DNA of 64,000 bases from Amycolatopsis camponoti (GTDB lineage: Bacteria; Actinomycetota; Actinomycetes; Mycobacteriales; Pseudonocardiaceae). The DNA lies in NCBI RefSeq assembly GCF_902497555.1, contig NZ_CABVGP010000002.1, positions 3,377,385 through 3,441,384 of the forward strand. Reading direction: 5' to 3'. A program made the translations under genes and the position numbers. Numbering within the stretch: position 1 is the stretch's first letter; every line of letters begins with the position of its first letter. Under the pieces are notes generated by a model. The model had not been told where the DNA came from, made no database searches, and worked only from the letters and a program-made list of their open reading frames with translations. Below are positions 41,563-49,766 of the stretch, piece by piece.

Positions 41563-42384
41563 ATGCGCACCATGTATGACGCCGTCACCGCGCGGAACAT
41601 CCTCAAGAAGGACCGTCGGCCCGCGCTGGTGGCCGGGTACGTCGACCGGATCAGGCTGGCGCCGTGGACCGCCGCCGACTGGGCGCTCTTCCCGGACGCC
41701 CTCAAGGTGCGGATCGTCAAGAAGGCGTCGACCGATGACGGGCACGTGCTGGACGTCGAGCCGGGCGACGCCGCGCCGGAGGAAGCGCCGGGCTGGGCCC
41801 GGCGGCGGCGCGCGTCGGGGTTCGCCTACCCCGTCATCTACTGCAACCGGTCGACCTGGCCGAAGGTGAAGGCCGCGTTCAAGGCCCAGCGCGTCGAGCC
41901 ACCGCTGTACTGGATCGCCACGGCCACCGGCAAACCCGAAATCCCCGACGGCGCGATCGCCGCGCAGTACCTGCTGGACGTCGCGCCCGGCATCGACATC
42001 TCCGTCGTGGCCGACTTCTGGCCCGGCGTGGATTCGCCGGGCGGATCCCTGACCGCTGAACCGGAAGTGGAGCTCATGGAACGCATCACCGTCACCCCGC
42101 CCAACGCCGGGCAGAACACGGTCCGGCTCAACCTGTCCGGCAGCGCCGGCGCCGCGCTCGTCGTCCGCCCGCGGATCAACGGCCAAGGCGTGTCGAAGCC
42201 GATGTGGGTCGGCAACATCTTCGCGTGGGGCTCGGACAAGACGGGCGTCGGGCACAACCCCAAGACCGACCCGAACTACGACGACCGCCTGACGTCCCAC
42301 CGCCGGTTCTCCCTGCCGGGCGCGGTGTGGGCCGACCTCGAGTACAGCGCCTCGGAGCCGTTCGAGATCGACATCGTCGGCTGA
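41563..42384 (+). CDS. GH25/DUF1906-like TIM-barrel protein with C-terminal beta domain
   Basis: A 273-residue protein of unnamed family. The N-terminal half recalls actinobacterial and phage lysin-like glycosyl-hydrolase barrels: ALVAGYVDRIRLAPWTAADWALFPDALKVRI, DDGHVLDVEPGDAAPEEAPGW and YPVIYCNRSTWPKVKAAF in outline. The C-terminal part (about 180-273) is a beta-rich domain with TVRLNLSGSAGAALVVRP. It has no signal peptide. GAGG lies upstream of the ATG at 41563. It could act on cell wall or be a domesticated phage protein. Confidence 0.75.
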   Translation: MRTMYDAVTARNILKKDRRPALVAGYVDRIRLAPWTAADWALFPDALKVRIVKKASTDDGHVLDVEPGDAAPEEAPGWARRRRASGFAYPVIYCNRSTWPKVKAAFKAQRVEPPLYWIATATGKPEIPDGAIAAQYLLDVAPGIDISVVADFWPGVDSPGGSLTAEPEVELMERITVTPPNAGQNTVRLNLSGSAGAALVVRPRINGQGVSKPMWVGNIFAWGSDKTGVGHNPKTDPNYDDRLTSHRRFSLPGAVWADLEYSASEPFEIDIVG

Positions 42385-42440
42385 GCTGAGCCGGGCTGAG
42401 GCGTGGCCGTCCGGCACGCCGCCCCTGGCCGCGGTGCCGC

Positions 42441-43298
42441 TCAAGCTTCCGCCGTGAGGTGGTTGCGGAGGAAGGCGATCCCGGCGTCGGTGACGTGCTG
42501 GAGCCGGCGTTCGCCGTAGAAGTGGCCCGCGCCGTCGAGGCGGATCAGGTCGGCGTCGGCGCCGGCCCGCCAGTAGGCCGAGACCAGTGCTTCGCTGTGG
42601 GCGATGGGGATCCCGGCGTCGTCGGTGCCGTGGGCCAGCAGGAGCGGGGCCGCGGTCGCCGACGCGTGGAGCAGCGGGCTCGCGGTCGGCCCGGGGAGCC
42701 AGTCGTGCGGGTCGTGACCGCTGCTGTGCAACGGGGAATCCGCCGGCGGCGGCGGGATGCGCGTGAAGTCCGTCGGCGGGCTCCAGGCGATCGCGGCGCC
42801 GACGTGACTCGGCGGGCCCGTGATCCCGAGATCGCCTTCGAAGCCGGCGTCGTCCGCCGTGACGGCGAGCATCGCGGCCAGGTAGCCGCCGGCCGAGTGA
42901 CCCCACGCCGCGACGCGGCCGGCGTCGAGGTCCAGCTCGCCGGCGTGGTGACGCACCCAGCGCACGGCGGCCTTCACGTCGTGGACCTGCGCGGGGAAAG
43001 GGGCTTCACGCCCGTGCCGGTACTGGGCCCGCGCGACGGCGAACCCGGCCGCCACCAGCCGATCCGTCACGCGGTCGCCGAGCAGGCTGTGCTTGTGCGA
43101 CCCGCCGGCCGGCGCGCCGCCGTAGAGGTAGACCACCACCGGATGGCCGCCGCGCGGCGCCGGACCGGCCGGCACGACGAGGTCCAGCAGCAGCGGCCGG
43201 TAGCCGGCGAGCGTCGCGACGAGTGCGTCCCGATAGGACACTCGCGCCCCGGCCCGTTCGGCCCGGGGCGGGGTGAGCGGAGCACGGGAAGTGAGCAC
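42441..43298 (-). CDS. alpha/beta hydrolase, BD-FAE-like esterase
   Basis: A 285-residue esterase. It has VVVYLYGGAPAGGS in the oxyanion position (HGG in most homologues, here YGG), a nucleophile elbow AAWGHSAGGYLAAML, Asp in LLAHGTDDAGIP and His in GAGHFYGE. BD-FAE enzymes split feruloyl or acetyl esters. The GTG start at 43298 is the only good one. It has no close partner in its strand. Confidence 0.88.
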   Translation of the reverse strand: MLTSRAPLTPPRAERAGARVSYRDALVATLAGYRPLLLDLVVPAGPAPRGGHPVVVYLYGGAPAGGSHKHSLLGDRVTDRLVAAGFAVARAQYRHGREAPFPAQVHDVKAAVRWVRHHAGELDLDAGRVAAWGHSAGGYLAAMLAVTADDAGFEGDLGITGPPSHVGAAIAWSPPTDFTRIPPPPADSPLHSSGHDPHDWLPGPTASPLLHASATAAPLLLAHGTDDAGIPIAHSEALVSAYWRAGADADLIRLDGAGHFYGERRLQHVTDAGIAFLRNHLTAEA

Positions 43299-43385
43299 GT
43301 GACCACTATCGGGGCATCCCGGGCACGGCGGCCAGCCGTACCAGGATGCGGGAGGGCTCCGAGCCGACCCACCGGCGGCCGGCTA

Positions 43386-43402
43386 GTACGAGCGTTGTAC
43401 GA
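43386..43402 (+). promoter_or_regulatory. 11-bp-period direct repeat before secreted gene
   Basis: GTACGA occurs at 43386-43391 and 43397-43402. On the plus strand the second copy reads TTGTACG, as in the repeat at 23167-23187. It lies 33-49 bp before the start at 43435. Confidence 0.45.
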
Positions 43403-43434
43403 AATTTGGATCCGCCTCTGGCGCAATGCCACCC

Positions 43435-44661
43435 ATGCGAACTCCGAAAGTGCTCCTCCTCGCGCTGGCCGTCGTGGCCGGCGCACTGGCATGGCCCGGG
43501 ACGGCCGGTGCCGCCTACAGCGATCCGCTGACGACCACGACCAAGCAGAACCTGGTCTGGCACGCGACGCCGGCCGCCGCGCTGACCGCGCTCGACAACG
43601 CCCTGCCGAACGTCAGCCTCAACACCGTCGTCAACGACACCAGCTACGCCATGACCGGCTGCACGAGCGCCGAAAAGGCCGCGCTGCCCAAAGCGCCGGC
43701 CGCCACGAAGTCGTTGTGCTGGGACTCCGAACGCGCGGGCAGCACGACCTGGGTCCCGCAGGGCATCACGACCTCCGGGGACGCCGACGACGACGGCATG
43801 TGGGGCGCGGACAAGGTCATTCTGTCCGGCTGGCACGGCACCGACGCGCTCGGCCGGTACAACGACGCCCGGATCCAGGCGGTCAACTACAACGACCCCG
43901 CCGCGGCCGCCCACCGGATGATGTACCTCGCCGTGCCGAACAGCACCGGCAGCAGCTTCTCCGCGGCGAAGGCCCACATGGGCGGGATGGCCTGGCTCGG
44001 CGACAAGATCTACGTCACCGCCGTCGGGAACACCTCGACCGCGATCCGGGTGTTCAGCACCAAGCACATCCTGCAGCTGACCGACACGACGTCGGACGCG
44101 ATCGGCAAGACCTCGGCCGGATATGCCGCGTACACCTACAAGTACGCGATGATGCAGGTCGGCTACTACACCTACGCGGGCGGGACCTGCAGCATGGCCT
44201 CCGACACGGGCGTGCCGTGCTTCTCGTCGATCTCCCTGGACCGCAGCACGAGCCCGGCCAGCATCGTGACGACCGAGTACTTCTCCGACCAGAGCCTCCA
44301 CGGCCGCCTCTACCGCTTCCCGATGGGCACGGACTACCTGCTCACCGGGACCGCGGCGGAGGCGTTCCGCAGCTCGGTCGGCAACATGCAGGGCGTCCTG
44401 TCCCACGACGGCAAGTGGTACGTCGCCCACAGCTCGGCGACGATCAACGGCCAGCTCTGGGCCCAGACGACCGCGGCGAGCACGGCGGCGACCTGCGGTT
44501 CGACGTCCGCCTGCTGGGCGGTCCACCCGGAGGCGCTGACCTACGACTGGTCGACCGGCCTGGTCTGGTCGCAGTCGGAGTGGTCGACGGCCGACTGCCA
44601 GGCGCAGAGCCAGACGTGCGGCCGGTCGGTGTTCGCGGTCCCGCTGTCCTCGCTGGGTTAG
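43435..44661 (+). CDS. secreted protein of unknown function, paralogue of 20730-21926
   Basis: A 408-residue exported protein with a Sec signal (MRTPKVLLLALAVVAGALAW, AGAA cleavage near 25). The mature part has the same blade-like blocks as the paralogue: PQGITTSGDA, AIRVFSTKHIL, SSISLDRS, RLYRFPMGT and SVFAVPLSSLG. The cysteine pairs differ. I picked the ATG at 43435 over 43426, since the signal then begins with MRT. It overlaps the ArsR-like gene by 4 bp at the 3' end. Its regulation may use the repeat at 43386. Confidence 0.8.
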   Translation: MRTPKVLLLALAVVAGALAWPGTAGAAYSDPLTTTTKQNLVWHATPAAALTALDNALPNVSLNTVVNDTSYAMTGCTSAEKAALPKAPAATKSLCWDSERAGSTTWVPQGITTSGDADDDGMWGADKVILSGWHGTDALGRYNDARIQAVNYNDPAAAAHRMMYLAVPNSTGSSFSAAKAHMGGMAWLGDKIYVTAVGNTSTAIRVFSTKHILQLTDTTSDAIGKTSAGYAAYTYKYAMMQVGYYTYAGGTCSMASDTGVPCFSSISLDRSTSPASIVTTEYFSDQSLHGRLYRFPMGTDYLLTGTAAEAFRSSVGNMQGVLSHDGKWYVAHSSATINGQLWAQTTAASTAATCGSTSACWAVHPEALTYDWSTGLVWSQSEWSTADCQAQSQTCGRSVFAVPLSSLG

Positions 44662-45626
44662 CGGGCGAGCAGGGACGCTCCGAGCGCGGTGATCAGGTAG
44701 AGCACCTGGCGCCCGGAGCGTTCCCGCTCGACCAGCCCGTTCTCCCGCAGGACCGCCAGGTGCTGCGACACCGCGCTGGGTGTCACGCCGAGGGCGCGGG
44801 CCAGGTCGGTCGTGGTGGCGGGGGAGCGCAGCGCTTCGAGGAGCCCGGCCCGCGCGCGGCCGAGCAGCCGGACCGTGCCGCCCGATGGCGCGCGGGTGCC
44901 GGCCGTCCACAGGGCGCCGCGGCCGCGGGCCGGGTAGCGGACCGTCGTCTGCGTGGACGTGCTCCGCTTGACCAGGACGTGCGGGCAGCCGAGCACGACC
45001 GGGATCAGGACGAGGCCGCCGGGACCCCGGTTCACCCGGCGGTCGCCGTCGAGCAGCAGCTTCCCGTTGTCCCAGCGCAAATCCGGGTGCAGGCCGGCGA
45101 ACAGCCGTTCGGCGCCGCCCGCGGCCAGCATCCGCGCGCGGTGGGCGACGTCGGCGTCGAGGACGGCCCGGATCCTCGGCCAGTGCGGGGCGAGCAGCCG
45201 GTCGTGCGCCTCCCGCAGCTCCGCGGCGATCGCCGTCAGCCCGGCCGCCGGGCGCTCGGCCAGCTCGGCGACGGTGCCGCGGAGGTCCGACCCGAACACG
45301 CGCCCGAGGCTGCGCCGGACCTGACGCGCGGTCGTCCGCCGCAGCGCGGCCAGATCGTCCTCGATGGACGGACCGGAGCCGCGCGGGGCGGGCACCAGGA
45401 ACTCCGGCCAGTTGGGCCGGCCGCTGACGATCAGCGGCCAGGTCCACGGGAGGTCCAGCGGCTCGCGGGTGAGCTCGTCCTCGGCCCAGCGCAGCCACGG
45501 CAGCGCGCTCGCCTGCCGCTCGCGGCCGCCCAGCTGCTGCAGGCACGCGACCGTCTCCGACAGCGGCGAGATCGCGAAGCGGGTCGCCGCGAGCTGCGCG
45601 ACGTCGAGTTCGATCGTCAGGGCCAC
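44658..45626 (-). CDS. ArsR-type regulator with DUF5937-like N-terminal part
   Basis: A 322-residue protein whose C-terminal 80 residues form a winged helix (TTTDLARALGVTPSAVSQHLAVLRENGLVERERSGRQ). The N-terminal 230 residues, starting VALTIELDVAQLAATRFAISPLSE, are of the unassigned type seen in actinobacterial ArsR-like regulators. The GTG has CATACT 7 nt upstream, a leaderless geometry. It is divergent from the MFS exporter, its likely target. Confidence 0.85.
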   Translation of the reverse strand: MALTIELDVAQLAATRFAISPLSETVACLQQLGGRERQASALPWLRWAEDELTREPLDLPWTWPLIVSGRPNWPEFLVPAPRGSGPSIEDDLAALRRTTARQVRRSLGRVFGSDLRGTVAELAERPAAGLTAIAAELREAHDRLLAPHWPRIRAVLDADVAHRARMLAAGGAERLFAGLHPDLRWDNGKLLLDGDRRVNRGPGGLVLIPVVLGCPHVLVKRSTSTQTTVRYPARGRGALWTAGTRAPSGGTVRLLGRARAGLLEALRSPATTTDLARALGVTPSAVSQHLAVLRENGLVERERSGRQVLYLITALGASLLAR

Positions 45627-45693
45627 CGTGCCGAGTATGTAGCACCGGGCTAAATCGTGTCCGGGCCCGGCTCGGGCCCCGAGGATTCGGCGC

Positions 45694-46881
45694 ATGACCC
45701 TGCCGACGGCGTACCGGCGGCTGTGGTGGGCCACCGGCATCGACAACCTCGGCACCGGCGCGTTCACCGCGGCGGTGCCCCTCCTGACCGTCACGGTCAC
45801 GCACGACCCGCGGCTCGTCTCGCTCGTGTCGGCCGCGGCGTACCTGCCGTGGTTGCTGCTGTCCCTGCCCGCCGGTGCGCTGGCCGACCGCCACGACCGG
45901 GCCGGCCTCATGTGGCGCGCGCAGGCGGTGCAGGCGGTGCTGGTCGGCGCGACCGCCGTCCTGACCGCTTGCGGCGCGATCGGCATCCCGGTCCTCGTCG
46001 TCACGGCGTTCGGGCTGGGCGCCGGTGACGTCGTCTTCGGCACCGCGGCCCAGGCGATCCTGCCGGACTTGGTCGCGAAGCCGCTGCTGCCGCGCGCCAA
46101 CGGCCGTCAGCAGGCGGTCACGACGGTCACCGGGCAGTTCGCCGGCCCGCCACTGGGCAGCCTGCTGTTCGGCGTCTCGGCGGCACTCCCGTTCGGTGTC
46201 GACGCCGTCTCGTTGGCGGTGTCCGCCGTCCTGGTGGCGACGCTGCCCCGGCGGGACCGGGGCGCCCGGACCCGGTCCGCCGTCCGGGAAGGACTGGCGT
46301 GGTTGCTGCGGCACCGGCTGCTGCGCACGCTCGCGATCCTGGTGGGTGTCAACGCCTTCTGCGGCCAGCTCGCCTTCGCGACGCTCGTCCTGCTCGCCAC
46401 CCGGGTCGTGCACCTCGACGCGCGCGGCTACGGCCTGCTGCTCGCCGGGGCCGCGCTGGGCAGCGTGCTCGGCGGCCTGGTCAACGCGCGCGTCGTGGCC
46501 CGGATCGGCTCCCGGCCGGCGGTGCTGACCGCGCTGGTCGCGAACATCGGCGCGTTCGCGGGCATCGGCCTGAGCCGCGACGCCGTGGTGCTCGGCGCGT
46601 TCCTCGCGGTGAACGGGTTCGCGACGACGCTGTGGAACATCGTCACCGTCGGTCTCCGGCAGCGGCTGGTGCCGCCGGCCCTGCTCGGCCGGGTCACCAG
46701 CGCGTACCGGCTGCTCGGCTGGGGCCTGCTCCCGGTCGGCACCCTGGCCGGCGGGCTGGTGGCCCACGCGCTGGGGCTGCGGGCGCCGTACCTCGTCGCG
46801 GCCGCCGCGCGCGGGCTCGCACTGGTGGCCGCGCTGCCCGCGCTGGCCGGTCCTTCGTGGACGGATCAGCGCCGCGTGTAG
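45694..46881 (+). CDS. MFS exporter (MFS_3/EntS-like)
   Basis: A 395-residue transporter with twelve helices. The start LPTAYRRLWWATGIDNLGTGAF and loop LPAGALADRHDRAGLMWRAQ are typical of EntS-like efflux proteins, as is LLGRVTSAYRLLGWGLLPVGTLAGG in outline. It is divergent from the ArsR-type regulator, from which 67 bp separate it, so repression by that regulator is likely. Its 3' end overlaps the phosphodiesterase gene by 16 bp. Confidence 0.9.
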   Translation: MTLPTAYRRLWWATGIDNLGTGAFTAAVPLLTVTVTHDPRLVSLVSAAAYLPWLLLSLPAGALADRHDRAGLMWRAQAVQAVLVGATAVLTACGAIGIPVLVVTAFGLGAGDVVFGTAAQAILPDLVAKPLLPRANGRQQAVTTVTGQFAGPPLGSLLFGVSAALPFGVDAVSLAVSAVLVATLPRRDRGARTRSAVREGLAWLLRHRLLRTLAILVGVNAFCGQLAFATLVLLATRVVHLDARGYGLLLAGAALGSVLGGLVNARVVARIGSRPAVLTALVANIGAFAGIGLSRDAVVLGAFLAVNGFATTLWNIVTVGLRQRLVPPALLGRVTSAYRLLGWGLLPVGTLAGGLVAHALGLRAPYLVAAAARGLALVAALPALAGPSWTDQRRV

Positions 46882-48188
46882 ATCAGCCCCAGCTGATCCA
46901 CTTCGTCACCCGCGCGGCCGTGGAAGCCGGCGATCTGCCAGCCGTCCGGTGCGGTGGCGGTCGTGCAGTCCGACGTCTTCGTGCCGCCGGCGAGCGTGCC
47001 GCCGCGGTTGGTGGTGAGGCGGGCGGAGAAGATCCGGGTGTGGCCGTTGTAGCTGCCTCGGCACAGTTCCGCCGAGACCGCGTACTCGCCGTCGGCCAGC
47101 GGGTAGGTCCGCGAGGTGCCGCCGGTGCCGCCGTGACCGGACGTCGTGCCGTCGGCCAGGGTCAGGCCGATCCGGTCGACCCGGGTGCCCGCGCTCAGCG
47201 TCAAGGTCGTCGCGCGGCCGCCCGCCGGCACCCGGTCCAGGTCGGTGAACGGCGTGCCGTGCGGGCCGCCGAAGCGGTCGCTCAGGCGGAACGCCGGGTT
47301 TTCCGTCCAGCCGAACCGCACGGTCACCGGGTCGTGGTCCGACAGCATCGCCCCGGACGCGTCGAGGAACGCGGTGTGCTCGTTGTTGTAGTAGGTCGCG
47401 TCGAGGGAGATCTGCTTGTTCCCGCGGTAGAGCACCTTGTCGACGATCTCGCACGCGTTGGTGACCGCGTTTTCGTTGCACAGCAGGGGATCGCTGCCCG
47501 CCGCGGGCGGGACGCCGCCGCGTTCGAGCCGGACCCACGCGTCGGTGAGCCCGTTGGCGGCGGCGAACGCCCGGATCGTGTCGGCGGCCCGGGTGTAGCG
47601 CGTGTTGGTGTCGCCCATGACCACGACGGCGTTGCCCGCCGAGTGCGTGGTGATGTAGGCGGTGAGCTGGTCGAGGTTCGCGGCGCGCGAAGCCTGGTCG
47701 CCGTCGTTCGTGCCCGCGTTCGTGTGGATGTTGTACGCGTCGACGTAGACGCCTTCGGCGAGCCGGAGGCGGGTGAAGGTGAAGCCCTTCGGCGTCAGGC
47801 AGTCGCCCGAGTCGAACTGGCACGAGTTCCAGCGGACTCGCTCCAGCTCGTCGACGGGCAGGGCGGACAGGCTGTTCAGGCCGCTCCCGATCCCGGCGCC
47901 GCCGCTGGTCGGCGTCCGGTACGGATGGGCGTCGGCCGCGTACAGGTTCGCGTGGTAGTTGAAGTCCTCTTGGACGTGCACCAGGTCGTACGGGCCGAGG
48001 CGCTGCCCGATGGCCGTCGTGCCGGGTGCGCGCGGGGTGGGGGCGCTGGAGATGCCCTCGGGCAGCCCGGCGATGTTGTAGGACAGCACGCTGAAGGTGC
48101 CGCCGGCGGCGTGGGCGGTGGGAGCGGTGACGGCGAGCCCGGACGCGGCGAGGACGGCGGCCGCGAAGGCGGTGAACACTCTGCGCAA
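46866..48188 (-). CDS. secreted sphingomyelinase-like phosphodiesterase with C-terminal beta domain
   Basis: A 440-residue exported enzyme. A Sec signal ending AHAAG (residue 28) is followed by an endonuclease/exonuclease/phosphatase fold (about 30-300) with VLSYNIAGLP, LVHVQEDFNYH, AYNIHTNAG, MGDTNTRY and the His-Asp in LSDHDPV. The C-terminal part (about 310-440) is a jacalin-like beta domain. The layout resembles bacterial sphingomyelinase C or inositol phosphodiesterases acting on membrane lipids. A palindrome lies upstream at 48234-48252. Confidence 0.88.
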   Translation of the reverse strand: MRRVFTAFAAAVLAASGLAVTAPTAHAAGGTFSVLSYNIAGLPEGISSAPTPRAPGTTAIGQRLGPYDLVHVQEDFNYHANLYAADAHPYRTPTSGGAGIGSGLNSLSALPVDELERVRWNSCQFDSGDCLTPKGFTFTRLRLAEGVYVDAYNIHTNAGTNDGDQASRAANLDQLTAYITTHSAGNAVVVMGDTNTRYTRAADTIRAFAAANGLTDAWVRLERGGVPPAAGSDPLLCNENAVTNACEIVDKVLYRGNKQISLDATYYNNEHTAFLDASGAMLSDHDPVTVRFGWTENPAFRLSDRFGGPHGTPFTDLDRVPAGGRATTLTLSAGTRVDRIGLTLADGTTSGHGGTGGTSRTYPLADGEYAVSAELCRGSYNGHTRIFSARLTTNRGGTLAGGTKTSDCTTATAPDGWQIAGFHGRAGDEVDQLGLIYTRR

Positions 48189-48233
48189 GGCGGTGTTCCT
48201 TCCGTGGCGGGGGAGCGGGAACAGCCGGCAGTG

Positions 48234-48252
48234 ACGTGAACGAAATTCACGT
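48234..48252. promoter_or_regulatory. palindrome upstream of the phosphodiesterase gene
   Basis: ACGTGAA and TTCACGT flank CGAAA, 46-64 bp before the start at 48188. It overlaps the likely promoter. It shows one GTTCACGT unit, like a PHO-box half, but not enough to name the regulator. Confidence 0.45.
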
Positions 48253-48284
48253 TAGCCGGTTGTTCGCGCTCACACAACCGCCTC

Positions 48285-48485
48285 TCAGCCGCCGGGGTGG
48301 CCGCAGGCGTAGACGTTCGCCGAGGCCAGCCGGACACAGGCGGGGCACGTGTTCACCGGCCGGTCGCGGCGGCCGTAGTAGGGGTGCCGGGCGCCGCACA
48401 GCGCGATGAGCACTTCACCGGGCTGCGGGTCCGGGTGGCACCGCGGGCAGAAGGCGTGCGCGGCGCGTTCGACGTCGGTGCTCAT
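48285..48485 (-). CDS. small zinc-ribbon-like protein
   Basis: A 66-residue protein with paired cysteines and histidines: FCPRCHPDP, ALCGARHP, TCPACVRL and YACGHPGG. This suggests one or two zinc sites. Family not recognised. It overlaps the DUF6010 gene stop by 4 nt (ATGA), so it is translated with it. Confidence 0.8.
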   Translation of the reverse strand: MSTDVERAAHAFCPRCHPDPQPGEVLIALCGARHPYYGRRDRPVNTCPACVRLASANVYACGHPGG

Positions 48486-48904
48486 GTCCGGCCGGGTACC
48501 CGCGGCTCCGGCGCGCCAACCCGCCGGAACCACCCGGTGACCGGCCGGCCGCCGGTGAAGCACCAGATCGCGATCACCGGGTCGCAGAACGCGCAGCCGA
48601 ACGACGAGTCGTGCGCGAACGGCAGGATCGGCTGGCCCTTCAGGTGGTGGACTACGTCCCAGGCGGTGTGCAGCAGCCAGCCGACACCGATGAACGTCCA
48701 CGAGTCGAGCCCGCGGAACGCGACGTAGGTCATCACCGCGCAGAACACCAGCTCCCACGGCCCGAGCGCGCCGCCGGAGAGGTAGGCCGCGCCCGCGCCG
48801 CCGACCAGGACGGCGTTGACCTTCCGGCGGTGGGGCTCGGGGATCAGGGAGCTGAGCACGACGTAGAGGAGGCCGATCAGGATCGGCGCGAGCACGGCCA
48901 TCAT
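48482..48904 (-). CDS. DUF6010-family membrane protein
   Basis: A 140-residue protein with four helices and a Cys-containing C-terminal loop (GCAFCDPVIAIWCF). The His-rich part LLHTAWDVVHHLKG is typical of this family. Function unknown. The start at 48904 is used; a second ATG follows at once. It has TAGCGT 8 nt upstream, close to leaderless spacing. It is followed by the zinc-ribbon gene. Confidence 0.85.
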   Translation of the reverse strand: MMAVLAPILIGLLYVVLSSLIPEPHRRKVNAVLVGGAGAAYLSGGALGPWELVFCAVMTYVAFRGLDSWTFIGVGWLLHTAWDVVHHLKGQPILPFAHDSSFGCAFCDPVIAIWCFTGGRPVTGWFRRVGAPEPRVPGRT

Positions 48905-49030
48905 GATCGACCACGCTAGGAACGCACGGCCCGGGCGGCCAGTGGCTGTTCTGCCACGCTCCGCCGGTTTCTCGCCAGCGGGGACGGCTCCGTAAGGTGG
49001 GGGGCCGGTGGATGATCAGGTGGTTGCGAA

Positions 49031-49678
49031 ATGAACGTGAAGGCGGCCCGCGCGAGTGCGACGCGGGAAAGCATCCTGGTGACGGCGGAGCGGCTCTTCG
49101 CCGAGCACGGGGTGCAGGTGGTGTCCAACCGGCACATCAGCGAGGCCGCCGGGCAGGGCAACAACGCCGCCGTCAACTACCACTTCGGCACGAAGGTGGA
49201 CCTGGTCCGCGCGATCGTCCGCAAGCACGCCGAGCCGATGGAGCGGCTGCGCGCCGAGCTGGTCGAGGCCACCGTTGCCGGCGATGCCGGCGCCGGCCTG
49301 CGCGAATGGGTGGCTTGCCTGGTCCGCCCGAGCACGACGTACCTGCGCGAGCTGGGTGCGCCGACGTGGTTCGCCCGGTTCAGCGCCCAGGTGATGACCG
49401 ACCCGGCCCTGCGGGCGATCATCGCGGAGGAGTCCCTGTCGTCCCCGGCTCTCGCCCGCGCGGTCGAGGGGCTCAACCGCTGCTTGGCGGGGCTGCCCGC
49501 GGACGTGCGCGCCGAGCGGAGCGACATGGCCCGGCAGCTGATGATCCACATGACGGCGGAGCGCGAGCGGGCGCTGGCCGAGGGCACGCCGACCCCGCGC
49601 GCGACCTGGGACGACGCGGGGACGGGCCTGATCGACGCGGTCACCGGGCTGTTCTTGGCTCCGGTCACGCCGGCCTGA
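49031..49678 (+). CDS. TetR-family transcriptional regulator
   Basis: A 215-residue TetR protein. The helix-turn-helix (about 12-55) reads ILVTAERLFAEHGVQVVSNRHISEAAGQGNNAAVNYHFGTK in outline. A C-terminal ligand domain follows (about 75-205). It stands 88 bp before the D-amino-acid locus, and two copies of a 20-bp palindrome lie between the two, so it is the likely controller of that locus. AGGTGG precedes the ATG. Confidence 0.92.
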   Translation: MNVKAARASATRESILVTAERLFAEHGVQVVSNRHISEAAGQGNNAAVNYHFGTKVDLVRAIVRKHAEPMERLRAELVEATVAGDAGAGLREWVACLVRPSTTYLRELGAPTWFARFSAQVMTDPALRAIIAEESLSSPALARAVEGLNRCLAGLPADVRAERSDMARQLMIHMTAERERALAEGTPTPRATWDDAGTGLIDAVTGLFLAPVTPA

Positions 49679-49681
49679 CGG

Positions 49682-49701
49682 GTTCGTCCGCGCGGATCAA
49701 C
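49682..49701. promoter_or_regulatory. 20-bp palindrome site 1, candidate TetR operator
   Basis: GTTCGTCCGCGCGGATCAAC matches the inferred consensus GTTCGTCCGCGCGGACGAAC in 18 of 20 positions. Its centre is 32 bp from site 2, about three DNA turns. Confidence 0.6.
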
Positions 49702-49713
49702 CGTGCCGCTCCG

Positions 49714-49733
49714 GTTCGTCGTCGCGGACGAAC
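49714..49733. promoter_or_regulatory. 20-bp palindrome site 2, candidate TetR operator
   Basis: GTTCGTCGTCGCGGACGAAC has perfect 7-bp arms GTTCGTC/GACGAAC. It ends 20 bp upstream of the -10-like TAACGT of the D-amino-acid locus promoter. Confidence 0.7.
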
Positions 49734-49766
49734 GGCTTCGCCGGAAATCCTCCTAACGTCGGCCCG

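Noticed and set aside
42459..46767. Very long open frames of over 1000 codons on both strands
   Set aside because: They run across several well-supported genes in other frames and are an effect of high GC content.
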